Source of the DNA: Mucilaginibacter sp.
GTDB lineage: Bacteria; Bacteroidota; Bacteroidia; Sphingobacteriales; Sphingobacteriaceae
DNA length: 50,479 bases
Assembly (NCBI GenBank): GCA_031292485.1
Contig: JARLHA010000022.1
Span: forward strand, 1-50,479
Direction: 5' to 3'
This document shows positions 26,627 through 36,598 of the stretch, piece by piece; position 1 is the first letter of the stretch; each line of letters starts with the position of its first letter. The position numbers and the translations under genes are program-made. The notes below the pieces were generated by a model that worked only from the letters and a program-made list of their open reading frames with translations, had not been told where the DNA came from and searched no databases.

Positions 26627-29600
26627 ATGAAATCAAAATTACAAATCAAGTATTCCCCGCAAAGGAAAAAATTCCCCGGTCGTTTACTGTTGCTTACATG
26701 TTTGGCAACAGTTTGCTGGATCACCTGCGTACAGCCTACTTACGCTTTGGATGTTAATAAGGTAAGGCAGAAGGTGATGGAAACACGGGTTACGGGTAAA
26801 GTTACTGATGAGAAGGGCGCCACATTGCCCGGCGTTAGCGTAGCTTTAAAAGGTACAACCACCGGCGTTGTTACAGATGTAAACGGCGACTTTTCAATTG
26901 TTGTACCCGATGCAGGTTCAGCCACTTTGGTGTTTACCTATATAGGTTACCTGAGCCGAGAAATTCCTTTAAACGGCCAAAAAAGCATCAATGTAACCCT
27001 GCTGCCAGATACAAAAAATTTAAGTGAGGTGGTAGTAGTAGGTTACGGCACGCAAAAGAAGGCAACGTTAACCGGCTCCATTTCTGTTATTAAGGGGGGC
27101 GATATGATTAAAAGCCCGCAACCTAACGTTTCTGATTCATTCGCGGGCCGTATATCCGGTGTAATAGCCAATAACACCTCCGGTGAACCTGGTTATGACG
27201 GATCAAACATTTTAATACGCGGTATAGCAACTACCGGCAGTAACAATGTGCTTGTGGTTGTGGATGGTATCCCCGGCCAGATCGGCGGGCTTGAACGTCT
27301 CGATCCAAACGATATTGAAAGCGTTTCGGTACTAAAAGATGCTTCTGCAGCAGTATACGGTAACCGCGCCGCTAACGGTGTTATCCTGATAACCACCAAA
27401 CATGGTAAAACCGGCAAGGCTTCTGTTTCTTACAGCTTTAATGAAGGCTTTAGCTCACCGACCCGCTTACCCAAGATGGCCGATGCTGCTACTTACGCAC
27501 AGATTGTAAATGACATAAGTTATTATGATTCGCCCACCGGAGGGATGAATCAGGTTTACAGTGCCGACCAGATCCAAAAATTTAAAGATGGCTCTGACCC
27601 GTTAAATTATCCGAATACTGATTGGGAAAAAGTTACTTTAAAGAATTTTGCGATGCAGAACCAGCAAAACCTGACAGTTAGCGGAGGCAACGAAGATGTA
27701 AAATATTTTACATCCGTTGGAACACTTTCTCAGGATGGGATCTATAAAAACGGCGCCACAAAATATAATCAATACAATTTTCGCGCAAATGTCGACGCGA
27801 CCATTACCAGCCGGTTTAAGGTTGGGTTATCGCTTGCCGGAAGAGAAGAAGATCGTCAATTTCCTGAAACCGGCGCCGGAAGCATTTTTCGTACTATTTA
27901 CCGCTCGTATCCCACAAGCGCGGCTTATTATCCAAACGGGCTGCCAACAGCAGGTATCGACCAGGTGAACCCCGCACTTGCTGTAACTAATATAGGCGGT
28001 ATTTCAAGAAATCCAGCTCAGTATTTTAACGGTATTCTGAAAGCCAGTTATGACATTCCGGGTGTTCAGGGTTTATCTCTCGACGGTTTTTTTGCTGCCG
28101 ATAAATCAGGCAATTTTACCAAAAGCTTTTATACGCCCTATACCGTATACACTTACAACAGTGCTGCACAAACCTACAACCCCAGTATTGAAGGTGGCGG
28201 TGCAAATGGCTTAGCTTCCCTTTATGAGGGACAGTTAAATCAGTCATTAATCACTTCAAATATTAAACTGAATTTTGTAAGGCAATTTGGCGGGCACAAT
28301 ATTAATGCCTTTGTAGCCTATGAACAAAGCCAGCATAGCTACGATTTTTTCTGGGCGCAGCGCAATGATTTTCCAACTCCCACAAACCCTGAACTTTCAC
28401 AGGGAGGCACCGCTGCCAGCGATGCTACCAACGGCGGCAACAGCAGCGACAACAATGGCAATTACAATTATAATCGCCGTAGCGTGATCAGCAGGCTGGC
28501 TTATAATTATGAAGAAAAATACTTACTGGAAGGGCAGTTTCGTGCAGACGGTTCATCGCTTTTTGCACCCGGCCACCAGTGGGGGTATTTCCCATCGGTG
28601 TCCGCAGGTTACCGCATCTCCAAAGAAAAATGGTTTAGCGACAAAATTAAATTTTTCGATGACCTGAAGATCAGGGCCTCGTACGGCGTGTTGGGGGATG
28701 ATCTCATCTCAGCGTACCAGTATTTTGATAACTACTCGTTGGACAATTATGTTGTGTTGGATAACGGTTCGGGCGCTGCGGTACAATCAGGTGTCGACCT
28801 TACTAAAATAGCAAACCCGAATATCACCTGGGAAACTGCTAAAAAGACTGATATTGGTATTAATGCGGTTTTCCTGAAGAACTTTACTTTAGAGGCTATT
28901 TATTTCAATCAAAAAAGATCAAACATTCTTGAGTACCGGAACGGTTCGCTTCCGGGCACATCGGGTATTGTTAATCCTTATGGCGGAACGCCGCTTGTTC
29001 CGGCAGAAAACATAGGTAAAGTAAACAGCAGCGGTTTTGAAGGTACTTTAGGCTATAACCATCCGGGCAATTTTAACTGGGGCGTAACCGGTAATTTCAC
29101 TTTTGCAAAAAGCAAGATTATTTATATCGATGAGGCTTCCGGAACCATTCCTTACCAGGCGCAAACAGGTCATCCGTTAAATACTTATTTGCTGTACAAC
29201 GCTGTTGGTATCTTCAGGTCTCAAACTCAGCTGGATAATACGCCACACGTACCCGGCGCCCAGGTTGGCGATTTGATTTACCAGGATGTGAACAAAGACG
29301 GACAGATTACTGCCGCCGACCAGACCAGGAGCAAGTATGGCAATATCCCACAAATTGTTTATGGTTTTAACTTTAATGCCGGCTATAAAAACTTCGACCT
29401 GTCAGTATTATTTGCCGGACAGGCGGAAGTAAGCCAGTATGTATTGCCCGAATCGGGAACAATCGGTAATTATTTCAGTTCATGGGCCAATAACGCCTGG
29501 AGCCCAACTAATCCAAACGGATCTTATCCGAAAGTTTCAGATCGTGCCTCAAGCGCTGTAAGCGGTGGTTTGTACAACAGCACCTTCTGGCTTAATGATG

Positions 29601-29818
29601 CCTCGTTCCTGAGGTTGAAAAACGTGCAACTGGGTTACAACCTGGCAGCTAATACCCTGCACAGTTTACACATCAGCGGCCTCAGAGTATTTGTTAGCGC
29701 CTTCAACTTGTTTACTATTACCAAGGTGAAAGACTACGATCCCGAGGGAACAAGCGGCAGCGGACAGTTTTATCCTGAACAAAGAATCATTAACCTGGGT
29801 GCAAACGTCAAATTTTAA
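26627..29818 (+). CDS. SusC/RagA-family TonB-dependent outer-membrane transporter (PUL 2)
   Basis: 1063 residues from the ATG at 26627, chosen over the ATG at 26528 because it begins a proper signal peptide (basic start, then LLLLTCLATVCWITCV and TYAL). A CarboxypepD_reg-like domain (about 55-130; VTGKVTDEKGATLPGVSVAL), the linker LSEVVVVGYGTQKK, the plug (about 150-265; LIRGIATTGSNNVLVVVDG, VSVLKDASAAVYGNRAANG) and a beta-barrel ending INLGANVKF follow. Imports the PUL 2 oligosaccharides with the SusD encoded 12 bp downstream. It is more canonical than the PUL 1 SusC (VVVVGYGTQKK against IVITGYAKQKK). Confidence 0.95.
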   Translation: MKSKLQIKYSPQRKKFPGRLLLLTCLATVCWITCVQPTYALDVNKVRQKVMETRVTGKVTDEKGATLPGVSVALKGTTTGVVTDVNGDFSIVVPDAGSATLVFTYIGYLSREIPLNGQKSINVTLLPDTKNLSEVVVVGYGTQKKATLTGSISVIKGGDMIKSPQPNVSDSFAGRISGVIANNTSGEPGYDGSNILIRGIATTGSNNVLVVVDGIPGQIGGLERLDPNDIESVSVLKDASAAVYGNRAANGVILITTKHGKTGKASVSYSFNEGFSSPTRLPKMADAATYAQIVNDISYYDSPTGGMNQVYSADQIQKFKDGSDPLNYPNTDWEKVTLKNFAMQNQQNLTVSGGNEDVKYFTSVGTLSQDGIYKNGATKYNQYNFRANVDATITSRFKVGLSLAGREEDRQFPETGAGSIFRTIYRSYPTSAAYYPNGLPTAGIDQVNPALAVTNIGGISRNPAQYFNGILKASYDIPGVQGLSLDGFFAADKSGNFTKSFYTPYTVYTYNSAAQTYNPSIEGGGANGLASLYEGQLNQSLITSNIKLNFVRQFGGHNINAFVAYEQSQHSYDFFWAQRNDFPTPTNPELSQGGTAASDATNGGNSSDNNGNYNYNRRSVISRLAYNYEEKYLLEGQFRADGSSLFAPGHQWGYFPSVSAGYRISKEKWFSDKIKFFDDLKIRASYGVLGDDLISAYQYFDNYSLDNYVVLDNGSGAAVQSGVDLTKIANPNITWETAKKTDIGINAVFLKNFTLEAIYFNQKRSNILEYRNGSLPGTSGIVNPYGGTPLVPAENIGKVNSSGFEGTLGYNHPGNFNWGVTGNFTFAKSKIIYIDEASGTIPYQAQTGHPLNTYLLYNAVGIFRSQTQLDNTPHVPGAQVGDLIYQDVNKDGQITAADQTRSKYGNIPQIVYGFNFNAGYKNFDLSVLFAGQAEVSQYVLPESGTIGNYFSSWANNAWSPTNPNGSYPKVSDRASSAVSGGLYNSTFWLNDASFLRLKNVQLGYNLAANTLHSLHISGLRVFVSAFNLFTITKVKDYDPEGTSGSGQFYPEQRIINLGANVKF

Positions 29819-29830
29819 TAAGAGAAAAAC

Positions 29831-31513
29831 ATGAAAACGACAAAATATATATTTGGCTGTTTCCTGCTGTTAAGCATGGCGTTATCAGCCTGTAAAAAGA
29901 ACTTCCTTACCCTAAACCCTACCGACAAATTGTCGGGAACTTCAATCCTTACGGATACGTCATTGTTTGAAGATTACGTGATCAACAGGTACCTGGGTGT
30001 AACGTTACAATCTAAAGAAGGAGACGGTTCGCCTCCGGGTTTTGGCAGAGGGTTTGAATACGCACTGTGGAGTTCTGTAACCGATGAATCCATTTACACC
30101 AATAACGATGGCTCGTGGGTGCTTCAGCAGGGGCTGTTGGCGCCAGACAATTTGGGTATTGCAGGTACCATCTGGGCACGCAGTTACCGCAGCATACGTG
30201 AATGTAATTATGCGTTAAGTATTATTAACGGGCTACCGTTAAGTGCCGGTCACAAAACCAGGCTTATTGGCGAACTTGAATTTATCCGGGCCTTCAGGTA
30301 TCACGACCTGATCCGTAATTACGGAGGCGTGGTATTAATGGGAGATAAAGTAACGCAATTAAACAGCAATTTGCAGGACCCAAGCCTGTTTAACCGGGCT
30401 TCCCTTGCAGCGTCTATTGCTTATGCTACCGCCCAATTGGATGACGCAGCTTCGAAACTGCCGTTGAATAACAGTTCAACCTGGGCTTTGGGCAGGGCTA
30501 CCAAGGGGGCCGCATTAGCGGTTAAATCACGGCTGTTGCTTTACGCGGCAAGTCCCCTATATAATGTAGGTACCTGGGCCAATGCCGCAGCGGCCGCCAA
30601 AGCGGTTATGGATTTAGGCAAATACAGCCTTGACCAGGGAGGGTACAGCCAATTATTTTTAAACCCTAACAGCAATGAAATAATTTTTGAAAGGCTATAC
30701 TACCCTAATACTGCGCCTCATACGCGCTTGGAAATAGCGAATGGCCCCAATGGTTATGACGGCTGGGGTGGTAACACACCACTGCGGAATCTGGTAGATG
30801 ATTATGAAATGGACAATGGGAAGCCTATCAGCGATCCTGCATCCGGGTACGATCCGCAAAACCCTTATGTTAACAGGGATCCGCGCTTTTATGCAACTAT
30901 ACTTTACAACGGGGCTCCTTACAGGAACAGTACCGTGCAGAATTATTTGCCCGGTGGCAAGGACAGTAACCAGGGTCCATCCAACTGGAACACAAGTTTA
31001 ACCGGTTACTATTTGCGTAAGTTTATGAATGATGCCTATCCGATCGATAATCCCTGGAGTGTTGCGGGAGCCCAGCCATGGATCTATTTCAGATATGCCG
31101 AGATTTTGCTGAACTATGCTGAAGCTGAAAATGAAGCTGCCGGACCTGATCAAAGCGTATACCAGGCAATTAATGCGGTAAGGTCACGTGCATCAGTAAA
31201 TATGCCTCTTTTGGCAGGTTTATCGCAAAGCGATATGCGCACTGCCATCCGCCAGGAAAGACGTATTGAACTCGCTTTCGAAGAGCACCGTTTTTATGAT
31301 GTGCGCAGATGGATGATTGCTTCACAAACTGAAAATGTTCCGGCTTATGGCACCACAATTACAGTAGATGCTGCAAATCCGTCCGGTTACAGCTATGGAA
31401 GCAAAATCGCACTGGCAAGCCGTACTTTCAAAAATCAGGAGTATTGGTTGCCTATACCACTGTCTGAGATCCAGGCATCTGGCGGTCAGCTTAAGCAAAA
31501 TACCGGCTACTAA
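29831..31513 (+). CDS. SusD/RagB-family nutrient-uptake lipoprotein (PUL 2)
   Basis: 560 residues. Signal peptide with lipobox ALSAC (Cys21) and KKNFLTLNPTDKLS, the usual first motif of a SusD. Family marks: GELEFIRAFRYHDLIRNYGG (TPR-like helices), WIYFRYAEILLNYAEAENEA, and IRQERRIELAFEEHRFYDVRRW. Lies at the outer membrane over the SusC pore. Longer than the PUL 1 SusD by 55 residues. A strong inverted repeat (31535-31569) follows, so expression beyond susD may be attenuated. Confidence 0.96.
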   Translation: MKTTKYIFGCFLLLSMALSACKKNFLTLNPTDKLSGTSILTDTSLFEDYVINRYLGVTLQSKEGDGSPPGFGRGFEYALWSSVTDESIYTNNDGSWVLQQGLLAPDNLGIAGTIWARSYRSIRECNYALSIINGLPLSAGHKTRLIGELEFIRAFRYHDLIRNYGGVVLMGDKVTQLNSNLQDPSLFNRASLAASIAYATAQLDDAASKLPLNNSSTWALGRATKGAALAVKSRLLLYAASPLYNVGTWANAAAAAKAVMDLGKYSLDQGGYSQLFLNPNSNEIIFERLYYPNTAPHTRLEIANGPNGYDGWGGNTPLRNLVDDYEMDNGKPISDPASGYDPQNPYVNRDPRFYATILYNGAPYRNSTVQNYLPGGKDSNQGPSNWNTSLTGYYLRKFMNDAYPIDNPWSVAGAQPWIYFRYAEILLNYAEAENEAAGPDQSVYQAINAVRSRASVNMPLLAGLSQSDMRTAIRQERRIELAFEEHRFYDVRRWMIASQTENVPAYGTTITVDAANPSGYSYGSKIALASRTFKNQEYWLPIPLSEIQASGGQLKQNTGY

Positions 31514-31534
31514 AAAGTATGTCAATTTTCAACA

Positions 31535-31569
31535 GGTCATAAGAAAGCGTGTTAAGCTTTCTTATGACC
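31535..31569 (+). terminator. Inverted repeat between susD and GH5 (terminator or attenuator)
   Basis: Two perfect 14-nt arms (GGTCATAAGAAAGC and its complement, 31535-31548 and 31556-31569) with a 7-nt loop. No clean run of T follows, so it may reduce or stabilise the transcript instead of stopping it. Confidence 0.5.
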
Positions 31570-31606
31570 ATGTTTTGTCCGGTTTTAAATCAATCGTTAA
31601 AAAATC

Positions 31607-33106
31607 ATGAGACGCATCATTTTTTTTATTTTGTGCACCGGTCTTATAATTACGGGATGTAAAAAAGAAGCTAATCAAAAAAACATCGTAACTGTAGCAC
31701 CGGATACAACAGCGATCATACGAGGGTCATTTCCTGCCGTTCCTGCTGATTCGCTCCGCGGTGTAAATTGGGCATGCGATGGTGATAACTTTAGCGATGG
31801 GATTTTGGTATTAAGCGGTTTGACCTCATCAGACAGCTACTCCACTGTAACTTCCAAATCAACCATTATACTTTCGGGGATACAAGCCAATACCAGGGCC
31901 AATACCATCCGTATTCCGGTTAACTATCCCACGGTGGCGACAAGCTGGTGGGGTTCCTATACAGGCGTTATTGACGCGGCCATAGCAAAGAACATGAATG
32001 TTATATTGGGTTGCTGGGAAGGGGCGTCGTCAAAAGATGGCCAAATTGATAATAATACGCAGTTTTGGTCCATGTGGCAAATTATTGTAAATAAATATAG
32101 CAGTAACCCGCATGTTTTTTTTGAGATATTTAATGAACCACATGGGTATACGCTTGCTGATTGGACAGCCATTTGTGCAAATTGGCTAAGTAAATATCCG
32201 GCAGCCTCCCAAACCCATGTTCTTGTTGACGGTACTTCGTATGCCCAGGACATTACAGGAGTAGGAGCCGACAGCCGGCTCACGAAATGTTTATTGTCTA
32301 TCCATGATTATGCCTTCTTTAGTAACGGTAGCCTTACCACCGCCGCACAATGGGAAACCAGGTTAAAAGGCAATGTAGGCAACTACGCCAACAGGACTGT
32401 ACTCACAGAGTTTGGTGATGTTATGAATAACGGGATCAATTATACCGGCGCAATAGGTGGCAATGCAGATATAGCCTCAATACAAGGGCTAACTAATGAA
32501 GTGCGCGCTTTGGGAATGGGCGGCGTATACTGGCCGGGTATCCGCAACGGTGATAGCTACGCAATGCTATCGCTTAGCGGAAGTGCAGGCAGCCCAACCG
32601 TTACCACAACGAATGCCTCGGGCTTAAGCCGGTTGCAGTATGCCTGGGGAGTGGGTACAGGTGGTACCGATGTATTTTACGCCGGGGCCTATTACCGCTT
32701 CCTCAATTTGAACAGCGGAGAAGCGATGGATGTTAACAGTGCGTCGACAACCAGCGGGGCAGCAATTATACAATGGCCGCAAAACGGCGGGAATAACCAG
32801 CAATGGACAATCACTGATAATGGCAGCGGTTATTATAAAATTACCAACCGCAACAGTGGGGATGTACTGGATGTAAATAGTGCCTCAACTGCTAGTGGTG
32901 CCAGTTTAATTCAATATCCATGGAGTGGTGCCAACAATCAGCAATGGCAGCTCACCCCGGTGTCAACAGGTGTTTATAAAGTGATTAACCGTAACAGCGG
33001 GATGGCGCTTGATGTGAACGGCGCATCTGCTGCTAGCGGTGCAGGTTTAATTCAATCGACGTGGAGCGGTGCCAACAATCAACAATGGACCGTAGTACAA
33101 CAATAA
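31607..33106 (+). CDS. GH5 glycoside hydrolase with C-terminal ricin-type lectin domain
   Basis: 499 residues. Lipoprotein signal with lipobox IITGC (Cys18). Catalytic domain about 45-345: IRIPVNYP (101-108), WEGASSKDG, acid/base Glu177 in FFEIFNEPHG, HDYAFFS, and nucleophile Glu268 in VLTEFGD. This is the GH5 clan-A pattern, but the subfamily is not assigned. Residues 361-499 form a beta-trefoil of three repeats (SGEAMDVNSAS, SGDVLDVNSAS, SGMALDVNGAS, each closing in NNQQW), a RicinB_lectin_2/CBM13-like module that probably holds galactose. Placed in PUL 2 between SusD and GH30, bracketed by hairpins on both sides. Probably a surface endo-acting enzyme on a beta-linked polymer. Confidence 0.88.
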   Translation: MRRIIFFILCTGLIITGCKKEANQKNIVTVAPDTTAIIRGSFPAVPADSLRGVNWACDGDNFSDGILVLSGLTSSDSYSTVTSKSTIILSGIQANTRANTIRIPVNYPTVATSWWGSYTGVIDAAIAKNMNVILGCWEGASSKDGQIDNNTQFWSMWQIIVNKYSSNPHVFFEIFNEPHGYTLADWTAICANWLSKYPAASQTHVLVDGTSYAQDITGVGADSRLTKCLLSIHDYAFFSNGSLTTAAQWETRLKGNVGNYANRTVLTEFGDVMNNGINYTGAIGGNADIASIQGLTNEVRALGMGGVYWPGIRNGDSYAMLSLSGSAGSPTVTTTNASGLSRLQYAWGVGTGGTDVFYAGAYYRFLNLNSGEAMDVNSASTTSGAAIIQWPQNGGNNQQWTITDNGSGYYKITNRNSGDVLDVNSASTASGASLIQYPWSGANNQQWQLTPVSTGVYKVINRNSGMALDVNGASAASGAGLIQSTWSGANNQQWTVVQQ

Positions 33107-33116
33107 AATAATTTAT

Positions 33117-33150
33117 AGCCCCGGCATTACAATACGGTAATGCCGGGGCT
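33117..33150 (+). terminator. Intrinsic-type terminator after GH5
   Basis: Perfect 14-bp GC-rich stem (AGCCCCGGCATTAC, 33117-33130; complement 33137-33150), 6-nt loop, then TTTTC. It ends 11 bp before the GH30 ATG, so GH30 needs read-through or its own promoter. Confidence 0.75.
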
Positions 33151-33161
33151 TTTCAGATATA

Positions 33162-34706
33162 ATGATATTAAATACGAATATTAAAAAAGTTATTTCAACG
33201 ATGGTGCTGTGCATTTTATACAGCGGCTTTGCAAGAGGTCAGGATAAAGTGGTTTCGGTGGATATTGATATGTCAAAAACGTATCAGCATATCGATAACT
33301 TTGGTGCCTCAGATGCATGGTCATGCCAGTTTATCGGGAAATGGCCGGAAGAAAAAAAGAATAAAATTGCTGACCTGCTTTTTAGCGACGATACGCTCGC
33401 CGATGGTTCACCTAAAGGCATTGCTTTATCCTTATGGCGATTTAATATCGGCGCAGGCAGTGCCGCACAGGGTGACCAAAGCGGTATAAAAGATGAATGG
33501 CGCCGTGCGGAATCGTTTCTAAACAATGATGGCAGTTATAACTGGCAGCAACAAGCCGGGCAGGTGTGGTTTTTAAAAGCAGCCAAAGCACGGGGCGTAA
33601 AACAGTTCCTGGGATTTGTCAATAGCCCACCGGTTGAATTTACCATAAACGGCAAGGCTTATGCCAGCGGCGGCAAAACAAACATCGCCCCTGATCAATA
33701 CGCCGCCTTTGCAAATTATATTTCGGAAGTTGTAAAAGGGGTTGAACGGATCAGCAAGGTGAGATTTAACTATATAAGCCCCATTAACGAACCCCAGTGG
33801 GATTGGAGTGATGGAGGGCAGGAAGGCTGCCCGTATACTAATGCGGAAATAGCGGGCCTGGCACGGTCTGTCAATTCGGCATTTGTTAAGGATCATATCC
33901 GGTCGCACATTTTAATAGCCGAGGCCGGGAGTATTAACTACCTTTTTAAAGCGGGCGACAAGCCCGGCAAAGGCAACCAGATAGATGACTTTTTTAAGCC
34001 GGGCTCACCCAATTATATCGGCAATCTGCAAAATGTAAGCAAAACGATTGCCGGGCACAGCTACTTTACCACCTCGCCTTCAGCATCAGCCGTACAAGTA
34101 CGCAAGGTGCTGGCAGATTCCGTCGCTGCTATACCGGGTTTAAACTTCTGGCAATCTGAATACTGTATTTTGGGTGATAACGCGGGTGAAATTAATGGCA
34201 GCAAACGCGATTTGGGTATCGAAGCCGCCCTGTATTTGGCGAAGGTTATTCATACAGACCTGACAAGTGCCAACGCTGCTGCATGGCAATGGTGGACCGC
34301 TATCTCAGCCTATGACTATAAAGACGGGCTTATTTATGTAGATAAAAATAAAACGGATGGTAATTATTACGTAAGCAAAATGCTTTGGGCATTGGGTAAT
34401 TATAGCAGGTTTATAAGGCCCGGTGCTATAAGGGTTGATGCCACTGTAACCAGTCAACAAACTTTGAACAAACCCCTGATGGTTTCAGCCTTTAAAAATG
34501 GCGGAAATTTTATTGCGGTCATCATCAATAATAATACTGATAAGGTATGGGTTAATTTAAATACAGGTACGGCCAAAGTTGTATTAACAAAATCATACAC
34601 CACTTCATCAACCGCGGAGCTGAAGGCCGAAAGAATTAGCGGCACTAAGAATGTCGTTTTAGTTACGCCAGGTTCGGTGACTACCATAACCGGGATCTTA
34701 AAATAA
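33162..34706 (+). CDS. GH30 glycoside hydrolase (PF14587 type; endo-beta-1,6-galactanase candidate)
   Basis: 514 residues. Signal peptide (ISTMVLCILYSGFARG, cleaved near residue 26). The (beta/alpha)8 barrel shows HIDNFGASDAWS (43-54), SLWRFNIGAGS (90-100), NYISPINEPQWDW with acid/base Glu210, and NFWQSEYCIL with nucleophile Glu333, followed by AAWQWWTAISAYDY and the C-terminal beta-sandwich. This layout matches the O-glycosyl hydrolase group that includes fungal endo-beta-1,6-galactanase (from memory). Other GH30 activities (xylanase, glucosylceramidase) are less likely. Companion GH35 and GH27 support a galactan substrate. Starts 11 bp after a terminator-like hairpin. Confidence 0.87.
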   Translation: MILNTNIKKVISTMVLCILYSGFARGQDKVVSVDIDMSKTYQHIDNFGASDAWSCQFIGKWPEEKKNKIADLLFSDDTLADGSPKGIALSLWRFNIGAGSAAQGDQSGIKDEWRRAESFLNNDGSYNWQQQAGQVWFLKAAKARGVKQFLGFVNSPPVEFTINGKAYASGGKTNIAPDQYAAFANYISEVVKGVERISKVRFNYISPINEPQWDWSDGGQEGCPYTNAEIAGLARSVNSAFVKDHIRSHILIAEAGSINYLFKAGDKPGKGNQIDDFFKPGSPNYIGNLQNVSKTIAGHSYFTTSPSASAVQVRKVLADSVAAIPGLNFWQSEYCILGDNAGEINGSKRDLGIEAALYLAKVIHTDLTSANAAAWQWWTAISAYDYKDGLIYVDKNKTDGNYYVSKMLWALGNYSRFIRPGAIRVDATVTSQQTLNKPLMVSAFKNGGNFIAVIINNNTDKVWVNLNTGTAKVVLTKSYTTSSTAELKAERISGTKNVVLVTPGSVTTITGILK

Positions 34707-34744
34707 TGCTTATCCCCAATCCATCATATTATACGAATTAACTC

Positions 34745-36568
34745 ATGACATTTAAAAAACTAGTTGCACTATCCATAATTCTGCTGTTTCATTTTGGGAT
34801 TAAAGCCCAAAAAACAAACCATACGTTTGCGCTCAGCGATTCGTCCTTTATGCTGGATGGTAAACCCTTCCAGATCATCTCGGGCGAAATGCATTACCCG
34901 CGCGTGCCGCGCGAAGCCTGGCGTGCGCGGATGAAAATGGCGAAAGCTATGGGCCTTAATACTATAGGTACCTATGTGTTTTGGAATTTGCATGAGCCAC
35001 AAAAAGGTAAGTTTGATTTCAGCGGCAATAATGATGTGGCGGAGTTTGTTAAAATAGCCCGCGAGGAAGGTTTATGGGTGATATTAAGGCCCAGCCCCTA
35101 CGTGTGTGCTGAGTGGGAGTTTGGCGGTTATCCATACTGGCTGCAAAATGAAAAAGGACTTATTGTGCGCAGCAAGGAGGCCCGTTACCTTAAGGAATAT
35201 GAAACTTATATTAAAGAAGTGGGCCGGCAACTGGCACCGTTGCAGGTAAATCATGGTGGTAATATACTAATGGTGCAAATTGAAAATGAATATGGTTCGT
35301 ATGGCAGCGATAAGGAATACCTAGCCATTAACCAGCGCCTGTTTAAAGAGGCCGGTTTTGACGGCTTGCTGTATACCTGCGACCCTGCAAAGGATTTTAC
35401 CAAAGGGAATTTGCCTGGTTTGTTGCCTGCTATAAATGGTATTGATGACCCACAGCAAGTGAAAAAAATGGTTAAAGACAATCACGACGGGAAAGGGCCT
35501 TTCTTTATTGCAGAATGGTACCCCGCCTGGTTTGACTGGTGGGGCACCAGGCACCATACAGTACCGGCTGAAAATTACACAGCCAAACTTGACAGGGTGC
35601 TGGCTGCCGGCATATCAATCAACATGTATATGTTCCACGGAGGCACCACCCGCGGTTTTATGAATGGCGCTAACTATAACGATAAAGACCCCTTTGAGCC
35701 GCAGATCAGCAGTTACGATTATGATGCGCCACTGGATGAAGCGGGGAACCCTACGCCTAAATTTATGTTATTCAGGAAAGCTATTGCCAAACATCTGCCC
35801 GCAGGGCAAACACTGCCACCTGTTCCTGCTGCCAAGCCATCTATGGACATACCTGCAATTAAACTAAATCAGGCAGCGGTATTATTTAATATATTGCCAA
35901 AACCTGTGATAAACAAAACGCCATTAACCTTTGAAGATTTGAACCAGGATTACGGCTTTGTTTTATATCGCACCACTATACCCGGAGGCAAAGCAGGCGT
36001 GCTTAAACTCAATGAACTGTGCGACTATGCCATTGTTATGGTAAATGGCAAACGGGTGGGTGTTTTAGACCGCCGCCACAAACAAGACAGCATTGCCATA
36101 AGTTTGCCGGCAGGTAAAGTAAGGCTTGATATTTTAGTGGAAAACCTGGGCCGTATAAATTTTGGGCCATATCTGCTAAAAAACAACAAAGGAATAACCG
36201 AAAGTGTGCTTTTTGACGGTAAGGAAGTTTACAACTGGGCGATGTACAGTTTACCATTTAGCCAGGTAAGTAATATTTCATACACTACTAAAAAAGCGGT
36301 TGATCAGCCAATTGTAAAAAAAGGTATCTTTAATTTAGTGAAGGTGGCCGACACTTACCTGGATATGAGCCGCTGGGGCAAGGGTGTTGTTTGGGTTAAC
36401 GGGCATAACCTCGGCCGGTACTGGTCTGTAGGGCCGCAGCAGACACTTTATCTGCCGGGTGAATGGCTGAAAAAAGGGAAAAATGATATCGTTGTATTTG
36501 AGCTGTTGAATAGTAAAAAGAGCACCATAAGCGGCATTAGGACACCGGTGCTGGATAAGTTACAATGA
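34745..36568 (+). CDS. GH35 beta-galactosidase
   Basis: 607 residues with a signal peptide (VALSIILLFHFGIKAQ), so periplasmic. Catalytic barrel: GEMHYPRVPREAWRARM (47-63), TYVFWNLHEP (76-85), RPSPYVCAEWEFGGYPYWL (115-133), acid/base Glu182 in VQIENEYG, nucleophile Glu257 in FFIAEWYPAWFDWWG. Beta-sandwich jelly-roll domains follow (DYGFVLYRTTIPGG; WGKGVVWVNGHNLGRYW), as in bacterial and plant GH35. Removes terminal beta-galactose from oligosaccharides imported by SusCD. Encoded 38 bp after GH30 and 30 bp before the FG-GAP gene. Confidence 0.95.
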   Translation: MTFKKLVALSIILLFHFGIKAQKTNHTFALSDSSFMLDGKPFQIISGEMHYPRVPREAWRARMKMAKAMGLNTIGTYVFWNLHEPQKGKFDFSGNNDVAEFVKIAREEGLWVILRPSPYVCAEWEFGGYPYWLQNEKGLIVRSKEARYLKEYETYIKEVGRQLAPLQVNHGGNILMVQIENEYGSYGSDKEYLAINQRLFKEAGFDGLLYTCDPAKDFTKGNLPGLLPAINGIDDPQQVKKMVKDNHDGKGPFFIAEWYPAWFDWWGTRHHTVPAENYTAKLDRVLAAGISINMYMFHGGTTRGFMNGANYNDKDPFEPQISSYDYDAPLDEAGNPTPKFMLFRKAIAKHLPAGQTLPPVPAAKPSMDIPAIKLNQAAVLFNILPKPVINKTPLTFEDLNQDYGFVLYRTTIPGGKAGVLKLNELCDYAIVMVNGKRVGVLDRRHKQDSIAISLPAGKVRLDILVENLGRINFGPYLLKNNKGITESVLFDGKEVYNWAMYSLPFSQVSNISYTTKKAVDQPIVKKGIFNLVKVADTYLDMSRWGKGVVWVNGHNLGRYWSVGPQQTLYLPGEWLKKGKNDIVVFELLNSKKSTISGIRTPVLDKLQ

Positions 36569-36598
36569 GTATGTATGTTCTAAACCAAAATTTATAAA

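Noticed and set aside
32700..33100. Tandem DNA repeats, considered as a CRISPR-like or other repeat array
   Set aside because: They encode the three subdomains of the GH5 protein's beta-trefoil, explaining the similarity at the protein level.
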